NCBI RefSeq assembly: GCF_042242105.1
Contig: NC_092026.1
Span: forward strand, 17,038,691-17,102,690
Direction: 5' to 3'
DNA: 64,000 nt
Source: Pempheris klunzingeri
Lineage: Eukaryota; Chordata; Actinopteri; Acropomatiformes; Pempheridae
Numbering within the stretch: the first letter of the stretch is position 1; the number at the start of each line of letters is the position of its first letter. The position numbers and the translations under genes are program-made. Shown piece by piece: positions 41,000 through 52,719 of this stretch. The notes beneath the pieces were generated by a model. The model had not been told where the DNA came from. It did not search any database and worked only from the letters and a program-made list of their open reading frames with translations.

Positions 41000-43900
41000 T
41001 TAGTCCTGTTTCCTCTTCCTGCCTAGTTTCCAGAGGCATAGTTTCAAGCATTTTACCGTCAGTATTACAAAAAGCAGCACTACAGTAACCAGTAGTGCTA
41101 TGACATCCAGGCAGAAGTACTGGATCCAGTTGAGACCATGAACGGCAGATTTGAGATGTTTTGCCCCTTTGTGCCGCATCACAAATTCGGTCCAGTACAC
41201 TGAGAGGTCAAGCGGATCAATTGGCCGGTCTTTGTGGAGAGCAGACCGCTTCTGAATATTGTCCTTATACCTGGACAGACACAGGTTGACAGGAGGAATT
41301 AAAGAATAGAACACTGAAGTGAAGTAAATGGAGTGAAAAGCAGATTCCAAAACTTTCTATATTTTGATGGTCAACACAAAGACCAGACTGACAACTACCT
41401 GGTGTCATTGATGACCTCGTTCAGCCCCTGGAGAACACTTTCTGTAGTGATGGAAAAGATATCCAACACCACTCCCAGCCCTCTGCTCTCAAACTTCTGG
41501 GCGTTGTCAGGCTGATCCCCCGAAATTGGCACCATCACCATGGGCACAGCGTGACACAGTCCCTCAAAGAGACCATGTGAGCCTGCGTGAGTGATGAAAG
41601 CCCGAGCTCCAGGATGCGCTAAGACACAACACACACGAGGATGCCAGGTGTTAACGGTGTGTGTCACATCACCCGTCACCTCTGACTAGTGAAACACATT
41701 TCAGGATGTGTTGCAGTGGATTTACACACCTAGCAGGTCATTCTGAGGCACCCATTTCATCATCTTCACATTATCTGGGATGCTTTCGCGAACCTGCCCA
41801 GTGTACCTCCATATTACCTGTCACAGGAACAAGGGTCATTTATTGCTTGTTGATCATTGCACTGATAAATGATTTAAAAAGCTTTTTCTCCTCTACCTTC
41901 TGTGGAATCTGTCTGAACGCTTCCAGGAAGGCAGATGTTATTGTTTCTGGCATATCTGACACCACGGTACCCAGAGTGAACACTATAAAGCCATGCTCTC
42001 CTGACACCCAGGAATTCAAATCCTGCAAAAACACACACACACACACACAGCAGGGTCTGGCATTCATATCTCTGTCTCAAGCAATGAGGGGAAAGTGAAA
42101 GAAAATCTAAATATTGAATCTATATATTGTTGTTTTTTTTATCTTAACCTGGAATCCAAAGAAACACAGGCCTTACTTCAGGCAGAGGATTTCTCAAGTT
42201 GCAGTTTATTCCGCCAACTAGAATGACATTAGGCATGAGAGGGCGAGGCAGCTCCAGTGTGAAGTCAAACCTGTTTACACAGAGTGACAATATTCATCTG
42301 AATATGAGCCTTAACCTGAGATGAGTTCTCTTTCAGTGTGTAATAGTGTTTGTATTTGTGTAAGTACGTCTGCAGAACACAGTCTATATCGATGTGCGTG
42401 CGTCCGCTAAATATCACTTTGAGACCTTTGTATGTGTTACCTCATCAGCCAGATAGCAGAGTCTGACAACACTTCAGCTACGTCCACCTGCTCTCCCAGG
42501 AACTCATAGGCCATGTTGTCAAAGTGCCAGTACAGCAGTCGGCATAAGAACGGCTCCAGCAAAGCCACCTGTGGGTCAGAGGCATCCCAGGACAAGAAAC
42601 ACATGCGCAAAGGCAGAAGAGCTGAATTTAAAGCGTCGAGGTTTAATTCTAGCAGTGCTGAATATGAAGTTGTGCATACAGTCCCGGTTTAACTGGGACT
42701 GCATGAGCTACATGGGGGGGTGTAATCGAGGCGAGGTGTTCCATCGCTAACATTTCCAAAACATCTGACTACAGCAAAAGAAATTGGAACTATTATATGT
42801 ATAGAGGGATGAGCATGGTTGATGCACAATCCGTGATCAGAGTTTGTTTTACAGAATGAAAACAGCTACATGCAGTCTGCAGAAGGTCAGGATGCATTTA
42901 TGGTGAAACAGTTCCAAACCTTGGAGAACAATAAAATGATTTTATTATGTGACTCAGATATAAAGTTTAGATATTACACCTCTGTGGCACCTCTAACACA
43001 CATGGGGAATTATTAACTACTAACCATTTAAAGGCACACAGAGATCAGCTAATTTTCTAGTATAAAGGGCAGCGTTTGCTCAATTTTAAGGACTCCCTAA
43101 ATAGCATTTTATCCCATTTTCGTGCTCACCAAAGTGTTGATAGCTCTCTCCTTGAAGCACATTTTATCTTTGTATCCAGTGAACATGCGAGGCACATACG
43201 AGGGCGGGCCGGGGCAGCCTGCAGCCCTCATATCCAAGGAACATGGAATCGCCCTCAGTAAGTTAACAGTGGGGACACCTGAAAGTGATAAATCGATGAC
43301 TGGTGAGAAAACAGGCGATAAGAGCACAGATAATCCCAGTGTGGCAGAACTCACCTAATTTGCGAGCTATTAAGGAGCCTGTGGGCACCATGGGGTCTGT
43401 TAGGACAGCATCAAAGCCCTGGGGTGCCAAGGAAACATAGGAGCGAGGGGTAAATCTTAATGGTATGCATGAGTAAAGCACCTGTCCTACTTTATACACT
43501 CATGCCTTGATTATGCAGAATGACATTTCACATTACAATGCAATATATGAAAGCTCCACAAATGGCAGGTTGTTGTCTTGGTCCTGATGTCGTGCTCGAC
43601 CTCTGTACCTACCTGCTGCGCCAGATGTGAGATGAGACTGTCATTGAACAGTAGGCTCTCTGCAGTGCTGTGGATTAAGCCTGTAATTTTCTGGATTTGT
43701 GAGAATTGCGTCTTTATCTTCTCGGTGAAAGACTCCGAGGACTTTTGCATGATGTCTTTGTGGGATGACATGACAGAATCAATATAAGCCTTGTCATAAG
43801 GAACGGGATAGGTCACGGTGTGGTAGTGTTTTCCTGGACCCAACCGTATGTTGACCTCTGGTATCACCACGGTGACCCGGTGTCCACGCCGACCCAATTC

Positions 43901-44128
43901 CTGGGCGAGGGCCTTCATGCCCACCCAGTGACTCCCATCCATGGGCACCACCAGCAGGTTTCCCATGAAACCTGCAGATGCAGGATCACCTGCAGCGGTG
44001 GCGTTGGTTTTCACCTCCTTTCCTGGTTTAGAGTTTTCCACCGCAGACGCCCCAGTCTTATCCACAGTACCGTCCACCTGCAAGTCAGTGTTAACCAGCA
44101 GGAACACAAACACTGCTGCTTTCCACAT
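41000..44128 (-). CDS. UDP-glucuronosyltransferase, UGT1-like, nine coding exons
   Basis: ER membrane enzyme that transfers glucuronic acid from UDP-glucuronate to small lipophilic molecules. Nine exons: 44128-43613, 43418-43355, 43278-43130, 42568-42441, 42270-42177, 42022-41897, 41817-41730, 41618-41399, 41270-41000. Together they give 551 residues. It opens with signal peptide MWKAAVFVFLLVNTDLQVDG, then an unusual linker of about 35 residues with an NAT glycosylation site, then LLVVPMDGSHWVGM with the catalytic His. The donor-binding signature includes WVPQNDLLAHPGARAFITHA and GSHGLFEGL. A C-terminal membrane helix (LDVIALLVTVVLLFVILTVK) is followed by a KxKxx ER-retrieval tail (KRKQD). 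Exons of 88 and 220 bases match the constant UGT exons. The N-terminal half, one exon in mammalian UGT1, is cut by four introns. The closest match I recall is UGT1A; the subfamily is uncertain. Confidence 0.88.
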
Positions 44129-44868
44129 TGTTCTCTTTCCTCTGTGGCAACTCCAAACGGACTCTAACACAGAGACACAAAGGCGAGGCGAAGTCAGGTT
44201 TCTGACTGAGAAGCCGCCCTTTGAGAGCCCCCGTAAACAGCTCCCTCCCTCCCTCCCTCCCTCTCCAAACCTGTTCCGAGCTGTTGAAATTCCTCTGTGG
44301 ATAACTGGAGTTGTGTGTGTTCAAAGTCCTCGATTCAACAGGAGCTCCAGTCCTCAACAGCCAGCAGCCGTTGAGCTCACTGATATGGAGCTCTGAGTGA
44401 TTTCATTTAGTGCTCGTCATGGACAAAAGAGAGCACACAACCACTGACACTGCAGTTGGCCGAGTGTGGGAAAGTTCAGTGAGGAGAAAAAAGCCCAGTT
44501 TAGTGGAGGAGGAGGGATTTCTGGCACAGTGGGACACCAACACTTAGCTGGCTCATGGTCATGTGAGGCTACTGATGAGTCTCTGATGTCCCAGACAGCT
44601 AAACTGTGATAGTCCTGTGACTCCTGTCCATCCACAGACTCATCCCTTAAAGTGGAGAGGCAATAATCCCTCTGACAGAAAAGTATTCTGAGATTTCCAA
44701 CATGTCTGATCACCAGAGTCCAGTTGGCGGCGTTAACCCGCCACTTTAGTTGTTGTAAAACCGTAGAAGAAGAATCGACGCTCCACAGCGCGCGCATCTT
44801 CAAGTCGGCCGTCCTCGAGCCCAAACGAGCAGCCCGGAGTCCGCGAGCTCACCGGGCCGTGAGCCGGT
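44129..44868. promoter_or_regulatory. divergent intergenic region between UGT and the unknown gene
   Basis: The two genes are head-to-head with 740 bases between their start codons. The UGT side has a (ccct)n tract (about 44242-44266). The other side is GC- and CpG-rich (about 44780-44880). A shared promoter region is possible, but no core element stands out. Confidence 0.35.
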
Positions 44869-47856
44869 ATGTCATCAAGTAAGCGCCTCTTCGCCCGGTG
44901 TGTTCAGGTGTCAGCTGTGAGCATGTTAGATCACGTGAGGACTGAACGGTCTGAGTAAGTTTCTGAGCAGACTGATGGCGGCCAGCAGCACTTTACTGCT
45001 TCTTGTAGTCTCAGCTGGTTGTTTCAGTCCGGTGGGGGTTAGCCGGGAAGCTAACGCTAACTTCCAGCAAAGTTAGCGTTGCCCCCTCCCCGATCATTTG
45101 ATTAATTAACGGAAAGACCGACCACAAGGAACCAACAGTGATCGATCCCTCCATCATCATCTGTTCATGAGGCCCGATGGGAAATCAGTTTTTCGATTCT
45201 CTACAACTACGTGAAGTTTGGTTTAGTGAAGTGACGCAGACTAAGTGACTCACCTGTAACCAAGTGATGCTGCTAGTTTTCAAGGCAGAACACAGTGTAG
45301 CTGTCATAGATGGAGACTGAAGCTGTCAGTCACACCACATACAAAAAGCTCACAGTGGGTGGAAGTCAGTTTCATTAGTGTGCATTACATAATTCAAACA
45401 GTCTGAGAAATAAAAGTATGATTAAAGACTAACTGTCTTTAAAACTGTCTCTAAAAAGTCTAAATGGTTTGTGTGCGTATGTTTACTAATTTACTGCAGT
45501 GGGTTAAAAAAAAAGGCACAATATCCTGATAGGAGTTTGTGAAAAGCGTCAAATAATGTTGGAAAATTAAACCATTTGCACAAAGAACTGTTGTTCTCAG
45601 AGGAAGCAGCTCACAGGTCATCTGTGCTCCTGGTCTACAGTGAAAAGAACCCCTGCAACACAACCGAGGATGTGAACTGTTCTGTGTTACACAACAGGAA
45701 CACCATCACATTTCTAATGCTGTATTTACTGACACCTATCTCTAAAGTGGTATGTCGTCTCGACATTTTCAGGCCTGCAGCAGATGGCGGGAATGAGGCA
45801 GACAGCCTGGAGTTGCTCATTCACACGTCGTCCATAAGAGTGGAGTGTTATAGGTGAGAGCACGTGGAAACTTTAAAAAAAAAAAACGTTTTTCAGCCTG
45901 TGACTTCAGTTTAAAGTGTGAAACGAGAGACAGCCGTGCACCTTAGGGACCACACACTAATGTACTACACTTTACAGGTGCTTCACCACAGCCAGTCACT
46001 GATGCCCTCTGTCACAGGTCGTTTGAGTTCTGCCTGAAGTGGAAGAGACCCATGTATCGCCGACGCTCGCCCAGACTCCCAAACGCCTCGGAGAAGAGCC
46101 CCCAGAGAAGTCCCAGCCCAGATGAGGAAGTCATCCAGCGCAGATTGAAGGGCAAGAGGCAGAGGATGGGGCTGAGGAGGAAAGCCAGGGACGGCGTCGT
46201 AAATACTCGCAAAGGCAGGAGCCGTGACATCATCGACATCATCAACTGCACGCACGGTGCCGAACGTGCCGCCGCTGAAGGTGAGGGGACGTTTGTAGAG
46301 GTAGCCGATGAAGGAGTGGACGGGTCGGATGAGGACTGTTGCTCCGTTAGCAGCAGCATAGCCTCTGGCCCCTCCATCCTCTGTAACGCCACCCCGAGGA
46401 AAGCAAGGCCCTCGCAGAGCTTGTGCTCAGACTGTCGGAAGCTCTGCCAGAAGGTGAAGAGGATGAAGGCGCCAGCAAGCAAGCTCTCAGACAACGGTGA
46501 GCACACTCCTCTTCCTCTTCCTCTCAGCTAACTCAGATGAAAATGTAATGGAAATGTGGATGTAGATGAGAGAGATTTAGATAAAAGTGGTGGAAATAGG
46601 ATCAGATGTAAAAGCCACATGCTTGAATCGGCAGTATGAGTCATGAATACCCTCATTTTTTATCATTTATCAATTTAATTTTATGTTAACTACCCCTTTA
46701 AACACCTACCAAAAACATAAACATGCAGATTCTGTATGTACATCACATCAATATTATTCAGTTCATCACAGAGAACATTATTGAAAAGTAGTTCTTATCT
46801 ATTGTACACAAATCTAGGTTGAAGGCAGAAGTTAATACGCTGCCATTACTATGGTGGCGTGTCACAGCATAACACTGATGTATGTAAATAGTTTTTACTT
46901 TAGTTACTTTACTTTAAATTAAGTTACTTTAGTTTAGTTTTTACTTTAGTTAAAAAGTTACTTTTTAACAGCAGAAATATGACCAGCTCATCCTGTAGAA
47001 ATTGCCAGCTGCTGAAAATATGTTCATAAAAATGCCACTGATATTAAAAAATGATGTAAATAAAACACTTCTTCAGATCCCAAGTCCCTGACCTGTGACC
47101 AGTGGGTCCTGATCAAGAGCTGGAGACCGAGGAGGCTGTCTGATGCAAGAGGGTGAGGCTGCTCGTGTGTGTGCATGATCGCTGGCTTCAAGGTGGAGCA
47201 GCAGTAACCAGTGGTGGTAGGATTTAATGATTATAACCACACTTCTCTTTTTTTCTTATTGTCAGGAAGCTTTTGACCCACATACAGCTGGTTAAGAAAG
47301 GACTTGCAAGGCGAGCTGAGCAATATATGCGGGAGGGAGCATCATCATCATCATCATCAGCCTGCTCGAGGCCGCACGCGTTCCTTCAGAGGTGAAGTGT
47401 CTGCACACATAACACACATTGGCTACAGTAACAGTAACAATGACGTGAACGTGGTGCGATTTTCCTGTCAGGAACCTTCGACAGTGCATCAGAGTGCCAG
47501 TGAAAAAGGAGAGGAAGAAGAGCAGGAGGAAGAGGAGAAGAGAGGATTCTCAGGGCCCTCGTGCTGCTAAGCAGCAGCGTCTCCACGGCAACAATCGCCG
47601 GCATCGCATCAGTGTTAGCCGTGACGATAACGACGGTCCTCACCCCTCCAGCAGCCACAGTGGCAGTCTGAGTTTCGACGACTCAGCAGACACGCAGCTA
47701 AGTGTTGAGTCGATTCCCTCTTCGGTCACCGTGGAAACCAGCCAGCCAAGAGAGGGGCCACCAAAGCAGAAAGCACCAAAGAGGACGGGTGGTTTCAGAG
47801 ACTTGCTCGCCCAGTTGCGCGGCAACTGCAGCATGATCGTTAGTGAGAAACGTTAG
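44869..47856 (+). CDS. unrecognised basic, probably nuclear protein (about 410 aa)
   Basis: I do not recognise this gene. Six exons join in frame with consensus splice sites: 44869-44954, 45773-45853, 46018-46496, 47077-47152, 47266-47391 and 47472-47856. An in-frame stop directly precedes the chosen ATG (44869); a second ATG lies at 44923. The protein begins MSSSKRLFARCVQVSAVSML and continues with an acidic stretch and SSIRVECYRSFEFCLKWKRP. Next come basic clusters (MYRRRSPRLPN, RRLKGKRQRMGLRRKARDG), a short cysteine motif (CSDCRKLCQKVKRMK), the hydrophobic/basic block TCDQWVLIKSWRPRRLSDAR, and LLTHIQLVKKGLARRAEQY. A lysine/arginine-rich nuclear-signal-like tract (KKERKKSRRKRRRE) precedes a Ser-rich acidic tail ending GGFRDLLAQLRGNCSM. 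No membrane segment or catalytic motif is seen. Nucleic-acid or chromatin binding is inference from charge only. Confidence 0.75.
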
Positions 47857-49205
47857 CGAGGTGACTGACATGTTTTTAAACAACAGTTTGACTGCTGCAG
47901 TGTTAATTATTTAAGTGCTGGTGCAGCTTTTACTTGTGATGTTCTGTTGGTCCTCGGTGTAGTTTAGTCCGACCATTATTCGGTTTGGAAGACCAGCCTG
48001 TAAATACTAGTTACCCTTTACCTGGTGTCCTATACCTGCAGTTCCACATTCTCGCATGTTATTTATTTTTTTCTTAAATTTCAAAACGGCATTTATTTAA
48101 AATGACTAAATGTGAGTTTGTTTTTTTTAATATATACATACATGCTGTTTTTTACGTGTCCCGAGTTAACTTTTCCATGACGTGCAGACCTACATGACTT
48201 TCAGTAAGATTGTCCTGATGACTACAGCAGTGTCCCACCTCACTACCGCACACTAATACACAGCAGGATTACACTGTGTTGTGTCTTCACACTGGAAAAG
48301 TGACAAAAGTAAAAAAAAAAAGTCACATTTACTTGTTTTTAGTGTGCTGTTGTCCCACAATGCAATGCGCTCAGGAGATGGAGGTTGTACTCACAAATGC
48401 AAAAAATGAAGATAGATTTGATTGGCAGTGACGTTCTGATGCCTGGCAGTGTAAGACTGTACCATTTCCTCTTAGTAGTGAGGCATGTTTAGTTTTTTCA
48501 GTCAACTGCAGAGCGACTGCACCATGTACACTGTACACACATTCAGTGGGTTGTGTGGATTTGGGACACAGCGTATCTCTGCTGTTCTGTGTGAATGAAT
48601 ATCTGTTTACTGAGAATAATAAATTAATGAATAATTCTTGGTGGCAAGTTATGGATAGGAGCCATGTTCTGTAAAGGAATTCACCTACCAGTCTTTGTTC
48701 TCAGAGGTTATGGCCAGTGTTCCCTAAAGGTCCACATGGTGGCGCCACTTAATGAAGGAAGACGCACTCCAGTTGCAGTAGAATGGCCACATTCCATTTA
48801 GTGAGCCTCTTTTATTGAGGACCTTCTGACTTGTCACAGCAGGACAGGCACAGGTGTAATAGATAGCGTTATCATTTAGTGTCCCAGTGAGCCAGTATGC
48901 ACAACATACACTGTATATATTATATTATATTCTGCTATTTAATTTTTCTAATTCTATTATATTCTGCTATTTAATTTATCTAATTCTTAACTGTGTGCTT
49001 TTATTTTTCTATCTGTCCCTTTGAGCTGCTGTAACAGCAAAGTTTCCCCACTGAGGGATCAATAAATAAATATCTATCTATCTAACAACCAGGGCCCTGC
49101 ACCTGGCACATCTAAATGGAATGCGGCCTTTAATGAATTTAATTATTTAGACCTGGATGTTTGAGTTGTAAAAATATCAGCTTTTAATAATAACTCCATT
49201 GCAGC
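47857..49205. other. 3' UTR and intergenic DNA
   Basis: Non-coding. Possible poly(A) signals lie near 48620 (aataataaattaatg). The 3' end of a LINE lies at about 48905-49083 (separate entry). Confidence 0.45.
48905..49083 (+). repeat. 3' tail of a LINE (L2/CR1-like)
   Basis: The sequence ends ctgtaacagcaaagtttccc, then 'actgagggatcaataaa' followed by short tatc microsatellite units. This is the typical 3' end of fish L2/CR1-type LINE copies. No coding part is present; the copy is 5'-truncated. Confidence 0.5.
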
Positions 49206-49209
49206 TTAA

Positions 49210-49734
49210 CCCTTTCATGCATGAATTATGATAACCTCAGTCAGGATTTTTTTTACTACGTTTTTTTTATTCATCTTTAGGCATGAAAAACAAGATATGA
49301 ACTTTTCACTTTTCAACCCAAATTTTACAAAGATATATTTACATGTCCAGTAGTTGAAATATAGCTAGAGAGGTATGATGTACAATTCAGTGGACATGTG
49401 ATTAAAATCATAATTTCCTCCCAATATAAAATCAGGAAAATTTAGCAATTGCATGACTCCTTAGATGTTACTTGATGTCCCCATATTTTTCTTACCTGCA
49501 ACCTCTTTTTAAAGAAGGTTTGAACAGAAAAAAATGAGCAACTTGGTGTTTCTGGGTCTGTTGATCATCTTGGCTTCACTCTTGCCATGGCTTGGCACTT
49601 GGTAGCAGTGTGTGAGATGATGCAGTAGCATCCACTGTAGTGGCTGATGTGCAACTATGCCATCAAAACCCATGCATATACAAGAAAATAGCTTTTGAAG
49701 AGCTGTACACTGTAGTGACCTATGTATGAAAGGG
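49210..49734. mobile_element. piggyBac-like MITE with TTAA target sites
   Basis: The ends are ccctttcatgcat on the left and atgtatgaaaggg on the right, inverted repeats of 13 bases with one difference. They are flanked on both sides by TTAA (49206-49209 and 49735-49738). The TTAA duplication with CCYT termini is diagnostic of piggyBac-type transposition. The 525-base interior is AT-rich and has no transposase, so the element is non-autonomous. Confidence 0.75.
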
Positions 49735-49738
49735 TTAA

Positions 49739-50744
49739 TGTTCCAAAAAACAAATTTAGAAAGGCCTTCTGGATCATTTTGCTGAGGATAAACCAGAATA
49801 AGGTCTGTTTACGTCAGCCGGTGTTCCACATTTGTGGGGTTTTGCACAGTAGTGTTGTTGTTGAGATGTTTGTGCAGATAGCAGTGAATGTGGAGGAAGG
49901 GTGGGGAAAGTGAGAAAGAGATAAGGGGCTGAGGGTTCAGTCTTGAGGGTCCGATGGCGTTTTTTTGGGGGGGGTGTTGCTGTTTACTTATGGGATTATT
50001 GTTTTGGGAGAGGATGGGGATTTACAGTCAGAGGTGCCAGTGCCAGGAAGTGTGTCTGCTGACCGACTCAGCATTACACACACAGAATATGATTATAATC
50101 AGCTAATATGCTGATTACAATGAAATGCCAGTGAAATGATTAAAATGGAATCACATAATTTAAAATATTACTTATCTTAAAACTCTTTTCATGGAACTGG
50201 ATAGACGCATAATAAAAGAAACATTAATTAAAAACATTAATTAAAAACAATTGAAAGTTCATTTGCCGTGTCATTTAAAAAATAATTTATAATTTTTCAA
50301 TATAAAGACAGCAAGTAGAAGACCCTTTTAAATTCATTTAAAATGGTCATTTTATTGTCTTAAACACTGGAAAAGCTTCAGCCTCCATAAGAAGAGACTC
50401 CAGAGGGACACTGGTGTTGAAACATTATTGTCTTTTTGCCCTCAGAGAGGTGACACATTGATATCATTAAAACACACTCGTGCTTCACTGGCAGTGAAAG
50501 ATCAGAGGCAGTCACAGAGTTTTAGCACAACACAGCTGATAATCACCTCATATTCACCTACTGAATGCCACATTCCTCCTCCTCTCCCTGCCTCTCTGTC
50601 TCCTTCTCATGCATGTTCACTCACACGTCGGCTTACATGCATCATGTAAGATGGTGACGCAAATACAACAAGTATGTTCACACTCCGGTGAGAGATGAAA
50701 CTCCCGCGCTTGTCCTGATTTAACAGAGCATGCCGTTTGGAGCA

Positions 50745-50775
<31 letters not shown>

Positions 50776-51069
50776 GCACAGTGTCTGATTCTCATCTGCA
50801 GTCTCTATTGCCAATAGATCCTGATTATCACAACCCAGGGGTCTTTGGGCCAAAACAATTCAAGCAGTGCACACACACACACGCACACACACAACACAGT
50901 ATCCTGTGATAGAACCACTATCAGCACCTGACACCTCGAAAACAGGAAAAGGCTTTCGGCAGGAACCGCAGATGTGTTTGAGTGTTTGGAGGAGGAGCAT
51001 GAACACGGCTATATATCCCCTGTTGACAGAAATCTCAGCTTCACTCCGCTGAGACGAGACGCCTCAGTC
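49739..51069. other. intergenic DNA and cxcr4a upstream region
   Basis: Non-coding, with CA repeats (about 50744-50770 and 50869-50893). The sequence 'ggctatatatcccctg' at about 51006-51021 could be a TATA box about 50 bases before the cxcr4a start codon. Otherwise nothing recognisable. Confidence 0.4.
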
Positions 51070-52497
51070 ATGTCGTACTATGAGGTAAGGTTGGCAGTGA
51101 TGTGTGGTCAGCTTCCACAAATCTGTTTAGGACCGATTATTGCTTCCTCCTTTCCTCCCTCACTCTGCGATCCTAATCATCGTTTTTCATCTATCTGCAG
51201 CATATTTTCTTCGACTACGACAATGACACTGGCTCTGGTTCCGGTTCTGGTGACCTGGGGGTGGATTTTGAGGAGCCCTGTGATGTGGAGCACGTGATGA
51301 CTGCAGAACTTCAGCAGGTCTTCTTGCCTGTGGTCTACGCCCTCATCTTCATCCTGGGCATCACTGGAAACGGCCTGGTGGTCATCGTGCTGGGATGCCA
51401 ACGCAGGTGAGAGCCGGTGGCTGCTTGAGCTCCAGTGAACCTCTTTGTGTCCTTGATAAACCAGCAGGTTTAATGATTGGAGGTGCTCTCCTGTGTTTGT
51501 CCGCAGGTCAAAGTGCAGTCTGACAGACCGGTATCGCCTCCACCTCTCAGCCGCTGATCTCCTCTTTGTTCTGGCGCTGCCCTTCTGGGCCGTGGACGCA
51601 GCACTGGCTGACTGGCGCTTCGGAGCGGCCGCCTGTGTTGGCGTGCACGTTATCTACACGGTCAACCTGTACGGCAGCGTGCTCATCCTGGCATTCATCA
51701 GCCTGGACCGCTACCTGGCGGTGGTCCGAGCCACGGACACCAACACCGGTGGACTGAGGCAGCTGCTGGCACACAGATTGGTTTATGTGGGTGAGTGTCC
51801 GAACACAGACTCGCTTCATCCTTTGCAACTCTTCTCTTTTTCTGTGTCACGCCTCACTCCCACAGTCCCTTACTTCTTTTGATCTTCCCCTCTCCCTGCA
51901 GGTGCCTGGTTGCCAGCTGCTCTCCTGGCCGTCCCCGACTTGATATTTGCCCGAACTCAGGAAGGAGGCGAGGGGGCCACTGTGTGCCAGCGGTTCTACC
52001 CAGCAGACAGCGCTCCTCTCTGGGTTGCAGTCTTCCACCTCCAGCTGGTCCTGGTGGGTCTGGTGATCCCGGGCCTGGTTCTCCTGGTGTGCTACTGCGT
52101 CATCGTCACCAGGCTGACCCGAGGCCCTCTGGGGGGCCAGAGGCAGAAGCGGCGAGCGGTCAGGACCACCATCGCCTTGGTGCTCTGCTTCTTCGTGTGC
52201 TGGCTGCCCTACGGAGCGGGCATCTCCGTGGACGCTCTGCTGCGCCTGGAGGTCCTGCCCCGCAGCTGCAGCCTGGAGGCCGTCCTGGGCGTGTGGCTGG
52301 CTGTGGCCGAGCCCATGGCGTTTGCACACTGTTGCCTGAACCCGCTGCTGTATGCCTTCCTGGGTGCCGGGTTCAAGAGTTCGGCCCGCAGAGCCCTCAC
52401 TCTGAGCCGAGCCTCCAGTTTGAAGATTCTACCACGAAGACGCCCCGGGGCCTCCACAACCACAGAGTCCGAGTCCTCCAGTTTACATTCCAGCTAA
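51070..52497 (+). CDS. cxcr4a: C-X-C chemokine receptor type 4, a-type
   Basis: Seven-helix Gi-coupled receptor for CXCL12 that guides cell migration. Four exons: 51070-51084 (MSYYE), 51201-51406, 51507-51790 and 51902-52497. The acidic Tyr/Asp-rich N-terminus ([18 protein letters not shown]) and EEPCDVEH lead to TM1 ([13 protein letters not shown]), [20 protein letters not shown] (TM2), [15 protein letters not shown] (DRY motif), VCQRFYP in loop 2, [20 protein letters not shown] (TM6) and [11 protein letters not shown] (TM7). The Ser-rich tail ends [14 protein letters not shown]. It is the fish cxcr4a type rather than cxcr4b by its MSYYE start and SGSG repeat. The MSYYE/remainder split is standard for CXCR4; the introns after GCQRR and VYVG are extra. 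The coding sequence is strikingly GC-rich. Confidence 0.93.
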
Positions 52498-52531
52498 TGT
52501 TTGCTTGTGCTGTATATATGTGTATATGCTG

Positions 52532-52566
<35 letters not shown>

Positions 52567-52713
52567 AAGGACGTTTACACAAAGTGTCTCAGAAAGTAAG
52601 GAGCAGTCTGCTGGCCCATGACTTGTCTCCTCCCTCACTTTCTCTTGTAAATACTGTTATTTGATCTGTTTGCAGCGCCGCTGTGCTTGGTGTAAACCGT
52701 TGTACATGTTTGT

Positions 52714-52719
52714 AATAAA
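52714..52719 (+). terminator. cxcr4a: poly(A) signal of cxcr4a
   Basis: AATAAA lies about 217 bases after the stop, preceded by a TG repeat (about 52541-52566) in the 3' UTR. Confidence 0.7.

Noticed and set aside
51847-52568. Long antisense and alternative frames in cxcr4a
   Set aside because: High GC in the coding exon leaves other frames open. Only the receptor frame shows the seven-helix motifs.
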